Shown piece by piece: positions 19,062 to 29,785 of a stretch of DNA of 64,000 bases. The position numbers and the translations under genes are program-made. Numbering within the stretch: the first letter of the stretch is position 1; every line of letters starts with the position of its first letter. A model generated the notes under the pieces. It was not told where the DNA came from. It searched no databases and was given only the letters and a program-made list of their open reading frames with translations. The stretch is from Chromohalobacter canadensis (GTDB taxonomy: Bacteria > Pseudomonadota > Gammaproteobacteria > Pseudomonadales > Halomonadaceae), in assembly GCF_034479555.1 (NCBI RefSeq), contig NZ_CP140151.1, positions 186,001 through 250,000 of the forward strand. The letters run 5' to 3'.

Positions 19062-19083
19062 AGGCACTAGACGCGCTGAAGGG

Positions 19084-19968
19084 TCAGCGCGCTAATTCGT
19101 ATACGGTCTGTCCTCGCAGCTTGAAACGCTCGGTCAGGTAGGAAAAATTCTCCGAGTGACCGGTGAACAACAGACCATCGGGTTTCAACAAGGGCGCAAA
19201 CCGCTCAAGGATCCGCGCTTGGGTTTCCTTGTCGAAATAAATCATCACGTTACGGCAAAAAATAGCATCGAAGGGACCCTTCGCCACCCAACTGCCCGAA
19301 GTCAGGTTGAGTGATTGAAAGTCGATCATCGAGGCCAATTCGGGACGTATCTTCGCCATCCCGGCGCGAGCCCCACTGCCCCGCAGGAAAAACTGCCGAC
19401 GGCATGCTTCGGAGACCTTCTCCAACTGATCCAGCGCATAGATCCCCTTGCGCGCCTTATCCAGCGCGTCGGTATCGATGTCGGTGGCCAGAATCTGCGC
19501 CTGAGAGGCTCGACTACCCAGCGCCTGGCTCAGGGTGATCGCCAACGAGTAGGGCTCTTCCCCCGTCGACGCCGCAGCACACCAGATACGTACGGGAGAT
19601 GTCGCTTGCTTGACGTGCTCAGCGAGCAACGAAAAGTGGTGTGACTCACGGAAAAAAGACGTCAAGTTTGTCGTCAGTGCGTTGGTGAACGCTTCCCACT
19701 CCGGCGACTCAGGATGCTGATCCAGACGCGTCAAATAATCGCTGAAGCGACGCATACCATGCAGCCGCAGCCGCTTTGCCAAGCGGCTGTAAGCCATTTC
19801 ACGCTTGTGCGACGCCAGCACAAGGCCGGCGCGCTGATAAATGAGCGTGCGTATCTTATCGAAATCCGCCTCCGTGAATTCCAGATCCCGGTCGGCGGCT
19901 CCGAACAAGCTAGGATGCTCTTCCTGCGGCGCAGGAGACTGACGAAATTCGCTCAAAAGGATTCCCAC
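19084..19968 (-). CDS. cheR: CheR, receptor methyltransferase
   Basis: The protein has up to 294 residues. The N-terminal helical CheR domain (about 30-90) precedes the SAM-dependent methyltransferase domain, with [17 protein letters not shown] as the SAM-binding motif I and [17 protein letters not shown] near the active site. CheR methylates receptor glutamates for adaptation. The GTG at 19968 is immediately after a GGAG site, so the TTG at 19956, overlapping the upstream stop as TTGA, may be the true start and would give 290 residues. Confidence 0.96.
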   Translation of the reverse strand: MGILLSEFRQSPAPQEEHPSLFGAADRDLEFTEADFDKIRTLIYQRAGLVLASHKREMAYSRLAKRLRLHGMRRFSDYLTRLDQHPESPEWEAFTNALTTNLTSFFRESHHFSLLAEHVKQATSPVRIWCAAASTGEEPYSLAITLSQALGSRASQAQILATDIDTDALDKARKGIYALDQLEKVSEACRRQFFLRGSGARAGMAKIRPELASMIDFQSLNLTSGSWVAKGPFDAIFCRNVMIYFDKETQARILERFAPLLKPDGLLFTGHSENFSYLTERFKLRGQTVYELAR

Positions 19969-22172
19969 TCCTCTTCATGTGATGCCTGGTGAGCGCCCGC
20001 CTCCTGCGACTCCTGACGCCGAGGCTCCAGAGAGGTCTTCTGACGCTGCGCTGAAGGTGCCGTCGATTGCTGACCCTCACCGGTACGTGTGGGTGTTGTC
20101 TGCGGCTTGGCGAGGCTCGCCGAATTCTTGTTGCGGCGCGCCGTCTCGGCACCACTCCCGGCCAGACGGAAGACAGCCACGGAGCGCGACAGCTCGGTGA
20201 CGCTAGACTCGAGATCCGCAGCGACTGAAGCCGTCTGCTGTACTCGGTGGGCATTCTGCTGGGTGACATCGTCCATCTGCGTGATGGCTTGGTTGATCTG
20301 TTCGATACCGCTGCTCTGCTCGTCGGACGCCGCAGTAATCTCGTTCATGATGTCGTTGACACGCGTGACCGAGTTGACGACTTCCTCAATACTGCCCTCG
20401 GCTTTGCGTACCAGATCAGTACCGCCCTCGACCTCTTGCGTGGAGTTGTCGATCAGCGCGCGAATTTCCTTTGACGCCTGGGCACTGCGACTCGCCAAGT
20501 TGCGGACCTCTCCGGCGACGACGGCGAAACCACGCCCCTGCTCACCCGCGCGGGCGGCTTCGACGGAAGCATTCAAGGCCAGGATATTGGTCTGAAAGGC
20601 GATCGAATCGATCATTCCGATGATGTCAGACATTTCACGCGAACTATCGCGGATACGCCCCATGGTGCTGACCACTTGCCCCATGACCTCACCGCTCTGA
20701 CGCACCGTCTCACTCGCCGTGCTCGAGAGTTGGCTGGCCTGACGCGCGTTGTCGGCGTTCTGCTTCACGGTGGCGGTCATTTCTTCCATGCTGGAAGCCG
20801 TTTGAGCAAGCGATGCGGCTTGCTGCTCAGTCCGCGAGGAAAGGTCTTCGTTGCCTTCGGCAATGTTACGGGTCGCCGGTGTGACCACACCCACATTCTC
20901 GTTGACCTCCTTGACAATATTGCCAAGGCTGCGACGCATGGTATCCAGCGCCCGCGTCAGACGACCAATCTCGTCTTGCTTGCCCTCCTTGAGGCTAGCG
21001 CCCAAGTTACCGGCCGCAATCTGTAGCGAAAAGTCCAGAGCCTCACGCACCGGACGCAGCGTCGAGCGCACCGTGATAATCCCCAGCACCACCAGCACGA
21101 CCATCCCGAAGATGAAGACGCCCGCCTGCCACATCAGCATTTCATGCTGTGTTTCGGCTGCTTCTGTGGCCATACTCATGGCGTCGTTGCGCTTTTCATC
21201 GACCAGGCTGTTGAGCTGGCCGCTGACCTCCTCACGCTGGCCTTCAAGCACATCGTTGTAAGCTACGTAAGCTTCGTAGAAATCGCCGGCATTCAAAGTG
21301 TCCAGCACCACTTGCATGCCATCATCCAGATAACGCTCTACAGAGGCATTAAAGCTTTCCGCAGCATCCGTGTGATTGGCGGGACGGCCGTCGTAATATG
21401 CGCTCCAGGTTTCGGAGAGGCTTGTCATTAGCTCTTCGGCCTCAGCCGTCACCGCCTCCATGTCACCCGACGCCGGGTTACTCACGGGCTTGTCGACCAG
21501 GTCTCGACCTTTGGACATCAATTGATCGATTTGCTGCAGGCGGGCGACATCTTCCAGGCCCTGCTCGGACAGTGCCTGCAGCTTGTCACCCGCGCGTTGT
21601 AAGCTGACCATGGACAGCACACTACTGACCGCCAGCATCAGCACCGCCGCGACGACCATGGTCACCAGGCGGCCCTTGAAGGTGTTGAACTTGAGGCTCT
21701 TGAGCCGGGCCAAGACACCGGTATGCTGAATCTGACCACGCTCGAGCTTGACCCCACGACGCTTGCCCGCCGACATCGCCGCATATGTCCGCTCCGCCTC
21801 AGCACGCGCCTTGGCGGTGGGCTTGACGCGCACCGAGGTGTAACCAACGACCTCGCCACCTTCGAAGATCGGTGTCACGGTGGCATGCACCCAATAAAAA
21901 TCACCGTTCTTGCAACGGTTCTTGACCAGCCCGCCCCAGATTTCGCCTTTTTTCAGGGTCGCCCATAGGTTCTCGTAGGCCAACGGCGGCATATCGGGAT
22001 GACGCACGATATTGTGCGGAGACCCCACCAACTCATCGTAGGTAAAGCCGCTGATCTCGACGAAAGCCGGATTTGCGTAGGTGATGACCCCTTTCAAATC
22101 CGTACGGGACAACAGGTAATCTTCATCCGCGAGCTCATGCTCACGCTGAGTAACGGGCTGGTTATTGCGCAT
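19953..22172 (-). CDS. PAS-domain chemoreceptor (Aer-like) with periplasmic domain
   Basis: The protein has 739 residues. An N-terminal PAS domain (about 15-115; [20 protein letters not shown] and [11 protein letters not shown]) is of the Aer redox/energy-sensing type. It is followed by a membrane segment (about 170-192), a helical periplasmic domain of about 150 residues, a second membrane segment (about 345-365), HAMP and the MCP signalling domain. It differs from enteric Aer in having this periplasmic domain. The C-terminal EEWESF is an xWxxF CheR/CheB tether, which enteric Aer lacks. FAD binding is likely but not provable here. Confidence 0.94.
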   Translation of the reverse strand: MRNNQPVTQREHELADEDYLLSRTDLKGVITYANPAFVEISGFTYDELVGSPHNIVRHPDMPPLAYENLWATLKKGEIWGGLVKNRCKNGDFYWVHATVTPIFEGGEVVGYTSVRVKPTAKARAEAERTYAAMSAGKRRGVKLERGQIQHTGVLARLKSLKFNTFKGRLVTMVVAAVLMLAVSSVLSMVSLQRAGDKLQALSEQGLEDVARLQQIDQLMSKGRDLVDKPVSNPASGDMEAVTAEAEELMTSLSETWSAYYDGRPANHTDAAESFNASVERYLDDGMQVVLDTLNAGDFYEAYVAYNDVLEGQREEVSGQLNSLVDEKRNDAMSMATEAAETQHEMLMWQAGVFIFGMVVLVVLGIITVRSTLRPVREALDFSLQIAAGNLGASLKEGKQDEIGRLTRALDTMRRSLGNIVKEVNENVGVVTPATRNIAEGNEDLSSRTEQQAASLAQTASSMEEMTATVKQNADNARQASQLSSTASETVRQSGEVMGQVVSTMGRIRDSSREMSDIIGMIDSIAFQTNILALNASVEAARAGEQGRGFAVVAGEVRNLASRSAQASKEIRALIDNSTQEVEGGTDLVRKAEGSIEEVVNSVTRVNDIMNEITAASDEQSSGIEQINQAITQMDDVTQQNAHRVQQTASVAADLESSVTELSRSVAVFRLAGSGAETARRNKNSASLAKPQTTPTRTGEGQQSTAPSAQRQKTSLEPRRQESQEAGAHQASHEEEWESF

Positions 22173-22241
22173 GATACGGTTCCCTGGTGTTCATTTTTAT
22201 TGGTTAGTGTCGGTGCGCTCTAGTGGCGCCTCGCGACGGCG

Positions 22242-22736
22242 TTATTGTGCTTGTTGCTCGACCAATGCCATTTCCTCGCTGGTCAGCAGTTTCTCGATGT
22301 CGACGATGACCAGCATGCGATCCTCGAGACTGCCGAGGCCGCTGAGATAATCGGCAGACAGCGTCTCACCGAACTCGGGCGCGGGCTTGATCTGGTCGGA
22401 GGTAAGCGTCATGACATCGGATACCCCATCAACCACGATGCCCACGATCCGGTCGGCGACGTTGACCACGATCACCACGGTCTGCCCTTCGTATTCAATG
22501 TTGTCGAGATTGAACTTGATACGCAGGTCGACGATCGGCACGATCACACCGCGCAGATTGGTCACGCCCTTGATGAAATCGGGGGCATTGGCGATGCGCG
22601 TCACGTTTTCATAGCCACGGATTTCCTGCACTTTCAGGATATCGACGGCGTATTCCTCGCTACCCAGCGAGAACACCAGGTACTCTTGGCTTTGCGTATC
22701 GATAGCCGCCTCGGCGGCCTGGGTCATGTCACTCAT
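22242..22736 (-). CDS. cheW: CheW, receptor-kinase coupling protein
   Basis: The 164-residue protein is a single SH3-like CheW domain ([45 protein letters not shown]). CheW links CheA to receptors. It overlaps the cheA stop by 4 bases and lies 69 bases before the PAS receptor gene. Confidence 0.98.
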   Translation of the reverse strand: MSDMTQAAEAAIDTQSQEYLVFSLGSEEYAVDILKVQEIRGYENVTRIANAPDFIKGVTNLRGVIVPIVDLRIKFNLDNIEYEGQTVVIVVNVADRIVGIVVDGVSDVMTLTSDQIKPAPEFGETLSADYLSGLGSLEDRMLVIVDIEKLLTSEEMALVEQQAQ

Positions 22737-24907
22737 GAGACTACGTCCTCCTGGCGTGATGCGGTTAGTTCGGCGTGCTTGGGGGAGTTGGCACGCTGAC
22801 GGTGCAATCGGTTGACATCGGCGACGTCAAGAATCAGCGCCACGCTGCCATCCCCGAGAATCGTCGCTGCGGATATGGCCGGCACCTTGCGGTAGTTGGT
22901 TTCGAGGTTCTTGACCACCACTTGTTGCTGGCCGACGAGGTCGTCGACCAGCAAGGCATAACGCCGCCCTTCGGCCTGCAGGATGACCGCGATACATTGA
23001 GTCGGGTCCTGCACGGAGCCATCTATATGCAGAATATCGTGCAAGGCGATCAGCGGCAGATACTCGTCACGCACTTTGAGCAGTTTGTCGTTGCCCGCCA
23101 TCGAGTAGATATCATCGTTGCTGGGCTGTAGTGACTCGAGCACTGCCGAGAGCGGCAAGATGAAGATTTCCGGCCCGCTCTTGATCGACATGCCATCGAG
23201 GATCGCCAGGGTCAGCGGCAATACCACCCGAGTCGTGGTGCCTTTCCCAGGCCAGGACTGGATCTCGACGTGGCCGCCCATGGCCTGGATATTACGTTTG
23301 ACGACATCCATGCCTACGCCGCGTCCGGAGACATCGCTGACCTGATCGGCGGTCGAAAAACCTGCCGCGAAGATAAGCTGCCAAACCTCGTCGTCGCTCA
23401 TGCTGTCAGAAACGGCCAATCCGTTATGAGCTGCCTTGGCGAGGATCTTCTCGCGACTGAGGCCGCCCCCATCATCCTTCACTTCGATGAGGATATTGCC
23501 GCCCTGGTGCTGAGCGGAAAGCGTCAGTTGTCCGGTACGTGGCTTGCCTGCGGCCTCGCGCGCATCAGGCATCTCGATACCATGGTCAAGGCTATTGCGC
23601 ACGAGGTGCGTCAAAGGATCGATGATGCGCTCGGTCAGGCTCTTGTCGAGCTCGGTGGACTTGCCTTCAGTGACGAGCTCGATGTCCTTGCCCAGCTTGC
23701 CGGTAAGATCGCGCACCAAGCGAGGAAAACGACTGAACACGTAGTCCATCGGCACCATGCGGATCGACATCACCGACTCCTGCAAGTCACGCGCGTTGCG
23801 CTGTAGCAGGTTCATGCCGTTGACCAGCGGCCCATGGGCGGCCACGTCAAGTTCGCTGGCGGTTTGATCGAGCATAGACTGGGTAATGATCAGCTCACCG
23901 ACAAGATTGATGATCTGATCAACCTTCTCCACCGGCACGCGAATCGTCGCCGACTCCCCGCCAGCTTTCTTCTTGGCAGCACCCGCCTTGTTAGCTGGTG
24001 CCGCCTTCGCAGGCTTCTCGTCGGCCGCTGCCTGGGCCGGGGCTTTTTCTACAGGCGCCGCCTGCTCGGCAGGGGCCGACTCGGGCGCCGGTGCGTCGCC
24101 CTGAGACACAGCAGGCGCCGAGGCTGTCTCAGCCTCTACCTGCGTCGTCTCGGCCGGTGCAGCGATCGCCGCGACGTCTAGTTGCTCAGGCTCGACGATG
24201 AAACACATCACGGCTTCGATATCGTCACGGCTGGAGGCACTTTCCAGCACCACCTCATAACGCGTGGCATCACCGTGCTGCTCTTTCACGTCGCCCAGAT
24301 TCCCGAGCTCCTCTACGAGGAGTTCACGGTCTTTGTCGGATACGTTCAACAGCACGACACGCAGCCAGCCGCTATCTGCCTCGGCGGCCTGAGCTTCCTG
24401 CTCCTGGCCCTCCGACACATCCTTGCCAACCGTATTCCCGGCATCCGAGCTTTGGCTTTCATCCGACGCCTGCTCAGGGGGCGCGATATCGGCCTCAGGC
24501 TCGCTACCCACGCCATGTCCCAGCTCATCCAGCGCTAGCTTCTTCAGCGTCTGACAGATGCGGGCATAGGCTTCAGGGTCCGGTTCGGCGCCATTGCGGT
24601 AGGCATCAAGTTGGTCGTGAAGCATATCCTTGGTTTCCAGAAAGAGGTCGACGATATCCGTGCGCAAGATGAGCTCGCCCTGCCTGGCATAATCCAGCAG
24701 GTTTTCGAGCATGTGCGTGGTTTCTTGCAGCACGCTGAACCCGAAGGTGCCCGCGCCGCCCTTGATCGAATGCGCGGCACGAAAAATGGCATTGAGTTGC
24801 TCCGGATCCGGCTCGTCGAGATCCAGCTCGAGCAGGTGGCGCTCCATGTCACCCAGTAGCTCTTCGGCCTCTTCGAAAAAGGTCTCGTAGAATTCAGTTA
24901 TATCCAT
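22733..24907 (-). CDS. cheA: CheA, chemotaxis histidine kinase
   Basis: The 724-residue protein shows the P1-P5 layout. The HPt domain has phospho-acceptor His46 in [14 protein letters not shown]2-like region and an Ala/Pro/Glu-rich linker (about 235-310) follow, then the dimerisation domain, an ATPase domain with [11 protein letters not shown] (N box) and [12 protein letters not shown] (G box), and a CheW-like C-terminus. CheA passes phosphate to CheY and CheB. The gene lies 24 bases after motB and overlaps cheW. Confidence 0.98.
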   Translation of the reverse strand: MDITEFYETFFEEAEELLGDMERHLLELDLDEPDPEQLNAIFRAAHSIKGGAGTFGFSVLQETTHMLENLLDYARQGELILRTDIVDLFLETKDMLHDQLDAYRNGAEPDPEAYARICQTLKKLALDELGHGVGSEPEADIAPPEQASDESQSSDAGNTVGKDVSEGQEQEAQAAEADSGWLRVVLLNVSDKDRELLVEELGNLGDVKEQHGDATRYEVVLESASSRDDIEAVMCFIVEPEQLDVAAIAAPAETTQVEAETASAPAVSQGDAPAPESAPAEQAAPVEKAPAQAAADEKPAKAAPANKAGAAKKKAGGESATIRVPVEKVDQIINLVGELIITQSMLDQTASELDVAAHGPLVNGMNLLQRNARDLQESVMSIRMVPMDYVFSRFPRLVRDLTGKLGKDIELVTEGKSTELDKSLTERIIDPLTHLVRNSLDHGIEMPDAREAAGKPRTGQLTLSAQHQGGNILIEVKDDGGGLSREKILAKAAHNGLAVSDSMSDDEVWQLIFAAGFSTADQVSDVSGRGVGMDVVKRNIQAMGGHVEIQSWPGKGTTTRVVLPLTLAILDGMSIKSGPEIFILPLSAVLESLQPSNDDIYSMAGNDKLLKVRDEYLPLIALHDILHIDGSVQDPTQCIAVILQAEGRRYALLVDDLVGQQQVVVKNLETNYRKVPAISAATILGDGSVALILDVADVNRLHRQRANSPKHAELTASRQEDVVS

Positions 24908-24931
24908 GCTCGTTCCACGTGATCGTGATCG

Positions 24932-25927
24932 TTAGGGCGATGGCTGATCTTGCCCTTCACCGCCACCGGTGGTGCGCTCATACACTTGCGGGAGTGCGTT
25001 ACGCATTAATGAGTCAGCGCCCTGAGTCGGCGACAACCCTTCTCGCTGCGTGTCATCCGTACTGTCGAGTATTCCCTCGGGAGATGACGCACCGGCCTCG
25101 CCCTGATCGCGAATCTGCTCGGCGGCGTACTCCGACAACACGACGATGCTGATACGCCGATTGACAGCATCACTGGGCTTTGTGCCTTCCAGGTTGACGC
25201 GTGACCCCATGCCCGCGACACGCAGCAGCTTGCCGGAATCGAGCCCGGCCGCGACCAGAGTGCGGCGCGATGCGTTGGCACGATCGGCGGAAAGTTCCCA
25301 GTTGCTATATCCGGCTTCCCCACCGGCGTAGCGCAGGTCATCCGTATGCCCGGTGAGGCTAATCGCATTGGGGACCGCGTTGAGCTCCGGCGCCAGAGCC
25401 TGTAAGAGATCGCGCATATACGGTGCGAGCCGGGCACTGCCCAACTCGAACATGGGTCGTTTGTCGGTATCGACGAGCTGAATGCGCAGCCCCTCAGGAA
25501 TGAAGTCGGTCCGCAACTGCGAGCTCATCTGACGCAGGTTCGGGTCTTCGCGGACCTGGCGTTCCAAACGATCGCGAAGCACCCTCAGACGTCGCATCTC
25601 ATCGCTAGGGCGCGATTGCTGGCGAACGTCCAGACGCCGTTCTTCGCCTTCGGAGAAGGTGGGGTCCGCTCCGCCCCCGGGAATCGCGCTGGTACTTGCC
25701 GTCGACTTGTCACCGCCGGTCATCGCTACCGCCAAGGGTGTGCGGAAATACTCGGCGATATGGCTTAACTCGTTTTTAGGCACCATCGACAGAATCCAGA
25801 GCACCAGAAAGAGCGCCATCAACGCGGTCATGAAATCGGCATAGGCAATCTTCCAGTTACCGCCATGAGGCGCACCGCTGACCACTTTCTTGCGCTTGAC
25901 GATGATCGGACGACGCTCATTGCTCAT
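24932..25927 (-). CDS. motB: MotB, stator subunit with peptidoglycan-binding domain
   Basis: The 331-residue protein has one N-terminal membrane segment containing the proton-binding Asp (GNWKIAYADFMTALMALFLVL; about residues 23-43), a plug/linker, and a C-terminal OmpA-like domain (SLTGHTDDLRY, ELSADRANASRRTL) that anchors it to peptidoglycan. The Asp and neighbouring residues resemble proton-type MotB rather than the sodium-type PomB, but coupling ion cannot be settled by eye. The gene starts 2 bases after the motA stop. Confidence 0.97.
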   Translation of the reverse strand: MSNERRPIIVKRKKVVSGAPHGGNWKIAYADFMTALMALFLVLWILSMVPKNELSHIAEYFRTPLAVAMTGGDKSTASTSAIPGGGADPTFSEGEERRLDVRQQSRPSDEMRRLRVLRDRLERQVREDPNLRQMSSQLRTDFIPEGLRIQLVDTDKRPMFELGSARLAPYMRDLLQALAPELNAVPNAISLTGHTDDLRYAGGEAGYSNWELSADRANASRRTLVAAGLDSGKLLRVAGMGSRVNLEGTKPSDAVNRRISIVVLSEYAAEQIRDQGEAGASSPEGILDSTDDTQREGLSPTQGADSLMRNALPQVYERTTGGGEGQDQPSP

Positions 25928-25929
25928 GC

Positions 25930-26811
25930 TTATCCCGTCCCGGTGCCGCGCGTGGCACTACCCTCGGCTCGAACGTGCTCCTCGAGCTCGGTAAACGAGG
26001 GACGTTCGGCAATGAACAATGCCTTGCGCCCGAACTCCACCGCCAGCTGCGGGGCCATGCCGTTGAGACTCGCCATGAGCGTCACGCGGACGCACTGCAA
26101 CATTTTGATCGCCTCGGTGACCTGCAACTGCAAGCGTTGCGACACGGGAAGCACGAACCCGTAGGCAAGCAAGATCCCCAAGAAGGTTCCCACCAGCGCC
26201 TGCGCGATCATTTGTCCCATCGCTGCGGCGCCCTGATCGGCCGCGCCCAGAGCATGCACCACGCCCATGACGGCCGCCACGATGCCGAATGCAGGCAGAC
26301 CATCACCAACACTGTGCAAGGAATGCACAGGGATTTCCGCTTCGTGCTGAAAGGTATCGATCTCGTGTTCCATGAGCGCATCGATCTCGAAGGGATCCAT
26401 GTTGCCGCTCACCATCAGGCGCAAGTAGTCAGTGATAAACGCCATGATCAGGGGGTCATTGGCAATCTTCGGGTAGTCCGCGAAAATCGCACTATCCTCA
26501 GGGGCATCGATATCACGCTCGATGGCCAGCATGCCGTCCCGCCGCGCCTTGGCCAGCAAGCGGTACTGCAATGCCATCAGCTCCATGTACATCGTCTTGT
26601 TGTACTTATTGGTACGCTTGAGCTTTGAGAACGTCCGCAGGGTGGCCTTGATCGCCTTGCCATTATTGGCGGCGATGAAAGCCCCGACGGCAGCCCCGAC
26701 GATCATGAGAATTTCGGAAGGCTGAAAGAGCGCTCCAAAGTGGCCACCGACAAGGGTGTACCCCCCGCCGATCGATGCGATAACAACCAAATAGCCGAGT
26801 AGAATCAACAC
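25930..26811 (-). CDS. motA: MotA, stator subunit
   Basis: This 293-residue protein has four membrane segments, two at the N-terminus (about 1-50) and two near residues 170-225, with PAFGIVAAVMGVVHALG in the third. The cytoplasmic loop carries conserved charged residues that contact FliG. The start codon is GTG, with a GGAG site about 10 bases upstream. It is the first gene of the mot-che operon and is preceded by a good sigma-28 promoter match. Confidence 0.98.
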   Translation of the reverse strand: MLILLGYLVVIASIGGGYTLVGGHFGALFQPSEILMIVGAAVGAFIAANNGKAIKATLRTFSKLKRTNKYNKTMYMELMALQYRLLAKARRDGMLAIERDIDAPEDSAIFADYPKIANDPLIMAFITDYLRLMVSGNMDPFEIDALMEHEIDTFQHEAEIPVHSLHSVGDGLPAFGIVAAVMGVVHALGAADQGAAAMGQMIAQALVGTFLGILLAYGFVLPVSQRLQLQVTEAIKMLQCVRVTLMASLNGMAPQLAVEFGRKALFIAERPSFTELEEHVRAEGSATRGTGTG

Positions 26812-26856
26812 AGCAGAACGCTCCTAGCGACATGCATGACTTGCCTGTTGATATCC

Positions 26857-26883
26857 CTATCGGCAGGAAGCGACACGGCTTGA
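26857..26883 (-). promoter_or_regulatory. sigma-28 (FliA) promoter of the motA operon
   Basis: On the minus strand, TCAAGCCG and GCCGATAG are separated by 11 bases. The FliA consensus is TAAAGTTT-N11-GCCGATAA, so the -10 matches 7 of 8 bases and the -35 keeps T-AAG. It ends about 46 bases before the motA start. Confidence 0.7.
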
Positions 26884-26968
26884 ATGAAAAAACGCAGAAA
26901 TGCGTCGTGCCGCTTCCCGGTATCGGTCGTTATCCTCTGGGTCGCGACGACACTAGAGACGAGAATGC

Positions 26969-27580
26969 CTATCTAGCGACGAGGCGTCGTGCTGTCACGC
27001 CATCCGACTCAGAAGTCGAAACAGGCTGACGGCGCGGTGTTGTCACCCGCTCTTCGGCCTGACGTTTCTTGCGTGTCTTGCCGGCACGCGAAGGCGGCTG
27101 ACAAATACCGCACACGAAGTCGCGATCGGGACTGTACGCGTGCGCGACGAACTGGCCACCGCAGCTGGTACAGGCCGATAGCTGCATCATGCCGCTTTCG
27201 AAGAAGCGAATGAGCGTCCAGGCACGCGTCAACCCCAGCACCGGCTCACCTTCTTCAAGGCTGACTTGCTCCAGGTACAGCTTGAAAGCCTTGACGAAGG
27301 CCGACATTCGCTCGCAACCGCAGTCTTCGAGCAGACTCCAGTAAATGTTGTAAAACAACGACGAGTGGATGTTCGGCATCCAGGTAATGAACCAGTCGGT
27401 CGAAAACGGCAGCATGCCCTTGGGGGGCGACATGCCACGCACTTCCTTGTAGAGCTTGATCAAGCGCCCACGACTTAAGTCCGTTTCGGTCTCGAGCACC
27501 TGCAGGCGCGCTCCCAGATCGATCAATTCAATGGCGAGCTGCACCTGCAGCATTTCGCCCACTAGACTTTTCTCGCTCAC
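26969..27580 (-). CDS. flhC: FlhC, flagellar master regulator subunit
   Basis: The 203-residue protein has a helical N-terminal half and a zinc site of four cysteines (CTSC at about 138-141 and CGIC near 157-160), as in enteric FlhC. FlhC with FlhD forms the FlhD4C2 activator of class II flagellar genes. The start is GTG with GAGGAG 8 bases upstream, 11 bases after flhD. The C-terminal tail is rich in Arg and Lys. Confidence 0.96.
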   Translation of the reverse strand: MSEKSLVGEMLQVQLAIELIDLGARLQVLETETDLSRGRLIKLYKEVRGMSPPKGMLPFSTDWFITWMPNIHSSLFYNIYWSLLEDCGCERMSAFVKAFKLYLEQVSLEEGEPVLGLTRAWTLIRFFESGMMQLSACTSCGGQFVAHAYSPDRDFVCGICQPPSRAGKTRKKRQAEERVTTPRRQPVSTSESDGVTARRLVAR

Positions 27581-27591
27581 GACGATACTCC

Positions 27592-27921
27592 TCAGTTAGA
27601 AGAGAAAGACGGGCACTCATTATGTGCGCTCGCCATCAACAAGGCAGCATGCGTCTGCCCCAACCCCTGCTCACGCTGATTGTGGGTCAGCTTGCGCAGT
27701 TGCTCCGGCTCGTCGTAGCAAAGCCGGCAGAGAAGTTGATTCGTTCGTGCGAGTTGTGTCAGTTGCTTGATCGACAAGGAAGCGATGAGATCCGCCATTT
27801 CGTCGTCCATCTTGAGACGAAAGAGCGCAGTGGTGCGATCTTCGCTGATCATGCGCTGCGTAAGCAGCAGGTAGGACAGGTTGATATCTTGGATATCATC
27901 CAGAAGGCTATCGGTTTCCAT
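27592..27921 (-). CDS. flhD: FlhD, flagellar master regulator subunit
   Basis: Starting at ATG 27921 the protein has 109 residues and begins [20 protein letters not shown], closely matching the enteric FlhD start ([11 protein letters not shown]). FlhD binds FlhC and together they activate class II promoters. AGGGA lies about 7 bases before the chosen start. The reading frame stays open for 47 more codons upstream to an ATG at 28062, but that extension has no FlhD counterpart and its ATG abuts GGAG with no spacing. Confidence 0.95.
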   Translation of the reverse strand: METDSLLDDIQDINLSYLLLTQRMISEDRTTALFRLKMDDEMADLIASLSIKQLTQLARTNQLLCRLCYDEPEQLRKLTHNQREQGLGQTHAALLMASAHNECPSFSSN

Positions 27922-28263
27922 ATAATTCCCTGCGTACGACGTTATTTTGATGAAGGAGGCTTCTGCGGCCTCTCTCCGATGAGCCAGTGTTTTTGATTTT
28001 TCGGCTGACTCGATTCTTACTGTCGCATCATTTTGAGACGTTTTTATGAAAAGATTCAACATCTCCTACATGGAAACCAACAAATCCTTACAAAAAAGGA
28101 ATGAGCCGACTCACTCAAAAGTACGATAGCAACCAGACTGGAGGGGCAGTAACACGCTAGCGGCAAGGGTTGCCGACGAATAGAAGGCCTGCCACAGCAT
28201 GTTAATTATTAGCAAACTATATAACATGGGGTGCGTCAATAAACCGCATCCCTTCGTCGCAAT
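27922..28263 (-). promoter_or_regulatory. flhDC upstream region
   Basis: This gap of about 340 bases before flhD is markedly AT-richer than its surroundings, especially 28195-28245. A TTGACG hexamer is present on the minus strand (28239-28234), but the TATATA and TAATAA stretches below it are at wrong spacings (10 and 22 bases), so I cannot name a -10. Master-operon leaders often bind many regulators. A small inverted repeat (TCCTT / AAGGA) flanks an A-run near 28085-28100. Confidence 0.4.
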
Positions 28264-28572
28264 TCAGCGACGTGGGGGCGCTTCTGACTCGCTATCCAAG
28301 CTTGCCTCTTCACGTTCCAGGTCATAGACCCAGGCCAGCAGCTCGGCAATGACTTGATACAGCATGGGGGGGATTTGAGCATCCAGATCGACCTGCATCA
28401 AAAGCGCCACCAACTCGGGAGCATCATGCACGAAAACGCCATCGCTTTTGGCCGTCGAGACAATGCGCTCAGCCAGGTCGCCGTACCCTTTGGCCACCAC
28501 CACAGGCGCCGCCGAGGGATCTTGATAAGCTAACGCAACGGCGCGTCGCCTTTCGTCGGGCGTGTCACTCAT
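28264..28572 (-). CDS. FlhB C-terminal-domain paralogue (FlhX/YscU-like)
   Basis: The 102-residue protein corresponds to the cytoplasmic domain of FlhB (AVALAYQDPSAAPVVVAKG, then FVHDAPELVALLMQVDLDAQIPPMLYQVIAELLAWVY). It lacks the membrane part and the NPTH cleavage motif. Such stand-alone paralogues occur beside fliK in many proteobacteria and can partly replace the FlhB C-terminal fragment after cleavage. ATG at 28572 is preferred because GAGGAA lies 5 bases upstream; it overlaps the fliK stop by 8 bases. Confidence 0.9.
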   Translation of the reverse strand: MSDTPDERRRAVALAYQDPSAAPVVVAKGYGDLAERIVSTAKSDGVFVHDAPELVALLMQVDLDAQIPPMLYQVIAELLAWVYDLEREEASLDSESEAPPRR

Positions 28573-29785
28573 GGCGTTCCTCACTTGCGTCGTTGTCAGG
28601 CATACGATGCACGTCGATCACGGCCTGCACCCCTAAGGCATCAAGGCGCTCATGCAGCGCCGACGCCTGTTCGGAAAGGCGCTCCAAGGCCGCCCCTTCA
28701 GGCGCCGAGATCGACAACGAAGCCCGTTCGGCACGTAGCGTCATGGCGATATGCACGTCACCAAGATGCGGCAAGGAAATATTCATCTCACTATGCCAAG
28801 GTGATGTGTCATGCCCCTGCGATTTCGCCTGACCGTCGGCATCCTGGCCATCGCCTCCCGACCATTGCTGCAGGGTCATGGCTAACATGATGCCTGGCCA
28901 CAGCATACCTTCCCAACGCAGTGTCGGCGTCACCAACATCTCTAGTTGATGGCGGACGACAGACTGCAAGGTATCGTTTTGATCCGTACCGATTTGCTGC
29001 AAGCCTGAACTTGCCAGGGCATGGCGCTGTTCACTCCCCGACATCTCCCCTCGCGCCGACAGCATCTCAGGAGAAGCGCCTTGCTGAGCGAGCAAGGGCG
29101 CCTCGGCGAAAAGATTGACAGCGGGCGCGGGGCGCAAGGAAGTCAACGTGACCGGTGATGCCATCTCGGCCATAGCCGCGCGTGAAGTGGGCGATCCCGC
29201 GTCCCCCATACGCGCCGCATGAGGCGTTTCGGGCGAGACAAGACCGGCCGCCGCCGACATACGCGGCGCCAACGCCATCTGCGGTTCACGCGCCAACGCG
29301 GCCGTCGACCATTCGCCCTTCAGCCAACGCGCCAGGTGCGACTCGTAGAACACGCCACTTTGTTGAATATTTTGCTGCAATTGAGATGCTAGAAACCTCG
29401 GCGATGCCTCTCCCTCCTGGAGTAACGGCTGCGGAGAGGTAATCGACGATGGCGGCGCGGGAAAACGCGCCAGCACATCGGCGATGGTGCGCGCGGCGGT
29501 ACTGAAATGCGTAGTGGATGAGCCGGGCGTCGTCGACGACTGCTCTCCCGCCTTGCCTGAGGAGATGCCTGACTCAAGAAGCGCCGAGGCACGCGCCGGA
29601 GTGAGCTCGGCTTGTGAGGAGCCGCGATGCTGAGGCCCGCCACCTTCACGGGTCAATGATTCGATGGCATTCCCAGAAAGCACCGGCTTGACCGGCGCAG
29701 GCAGGTCGCTCGTTCGAGGCGCATCGATACGCTGCCCCAGCACCTGATGAAGCAGCGTGTCGATAATGGGAGTGATGCCACTCAC
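28565..29785 (-). CDS. fliK: FliK, hook-length control protein
   Basis: The 406-residue protein is low in conservation and rich in Ser, Ala, Pro and Gln over the first 300 residues. The C-terminal domain (about 310-395; LPHLGDVHIAMTLRAERASLSI and LDALGVQAVIDVHRM) matches the FliK switch domain that contacts FlhB. FliK measures hook length and triggers the export switch. It starts at GTG 29785 and overlaps the fliT stop by 4 bases (GTGA). Confidence 0.88.
   Translation of the reverse strand: MSGITPIIDTLLHQVLGQRIDAPRTSDLPAPVKPVLSGNAIESLTREGGGPQHRGSSQAELTPARASALLESGISSGKAGEQSSTTPGSSTTHFSTAARTIADVLARFPAPPSSITSPQPLLQEGEASPRFLASQLQQNIQQSGVFYESHLARWLKGEWSTAALAREPQMALAPRMSAAAGLVSPETPHAARMGDAGSPTSRAAMAEMASPVTLTSLRPAPAVNLFAEAPLLAQQGASPEMLSARGEMSGSEQRHALASSGLQQIGTDQNDTLQSVVRHQLEMLVTPTLRWEGMLWPGIMLAMTLQQWSGGDGQDADGQAKSQGHDTSPWHSEMNISLPHLGDVHIAMTLRAERASLSISAPEGAALERLSEQASALHERLDALGVQAVIDVHRMPDNDASEERHE

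Noticed and set aside
28195..28245. TTGACG with TATATA before flhDC as a promoter
   Set aside because: The hexamers are only 10 bases apart, so they cannot form a sigma-70 promoter together.
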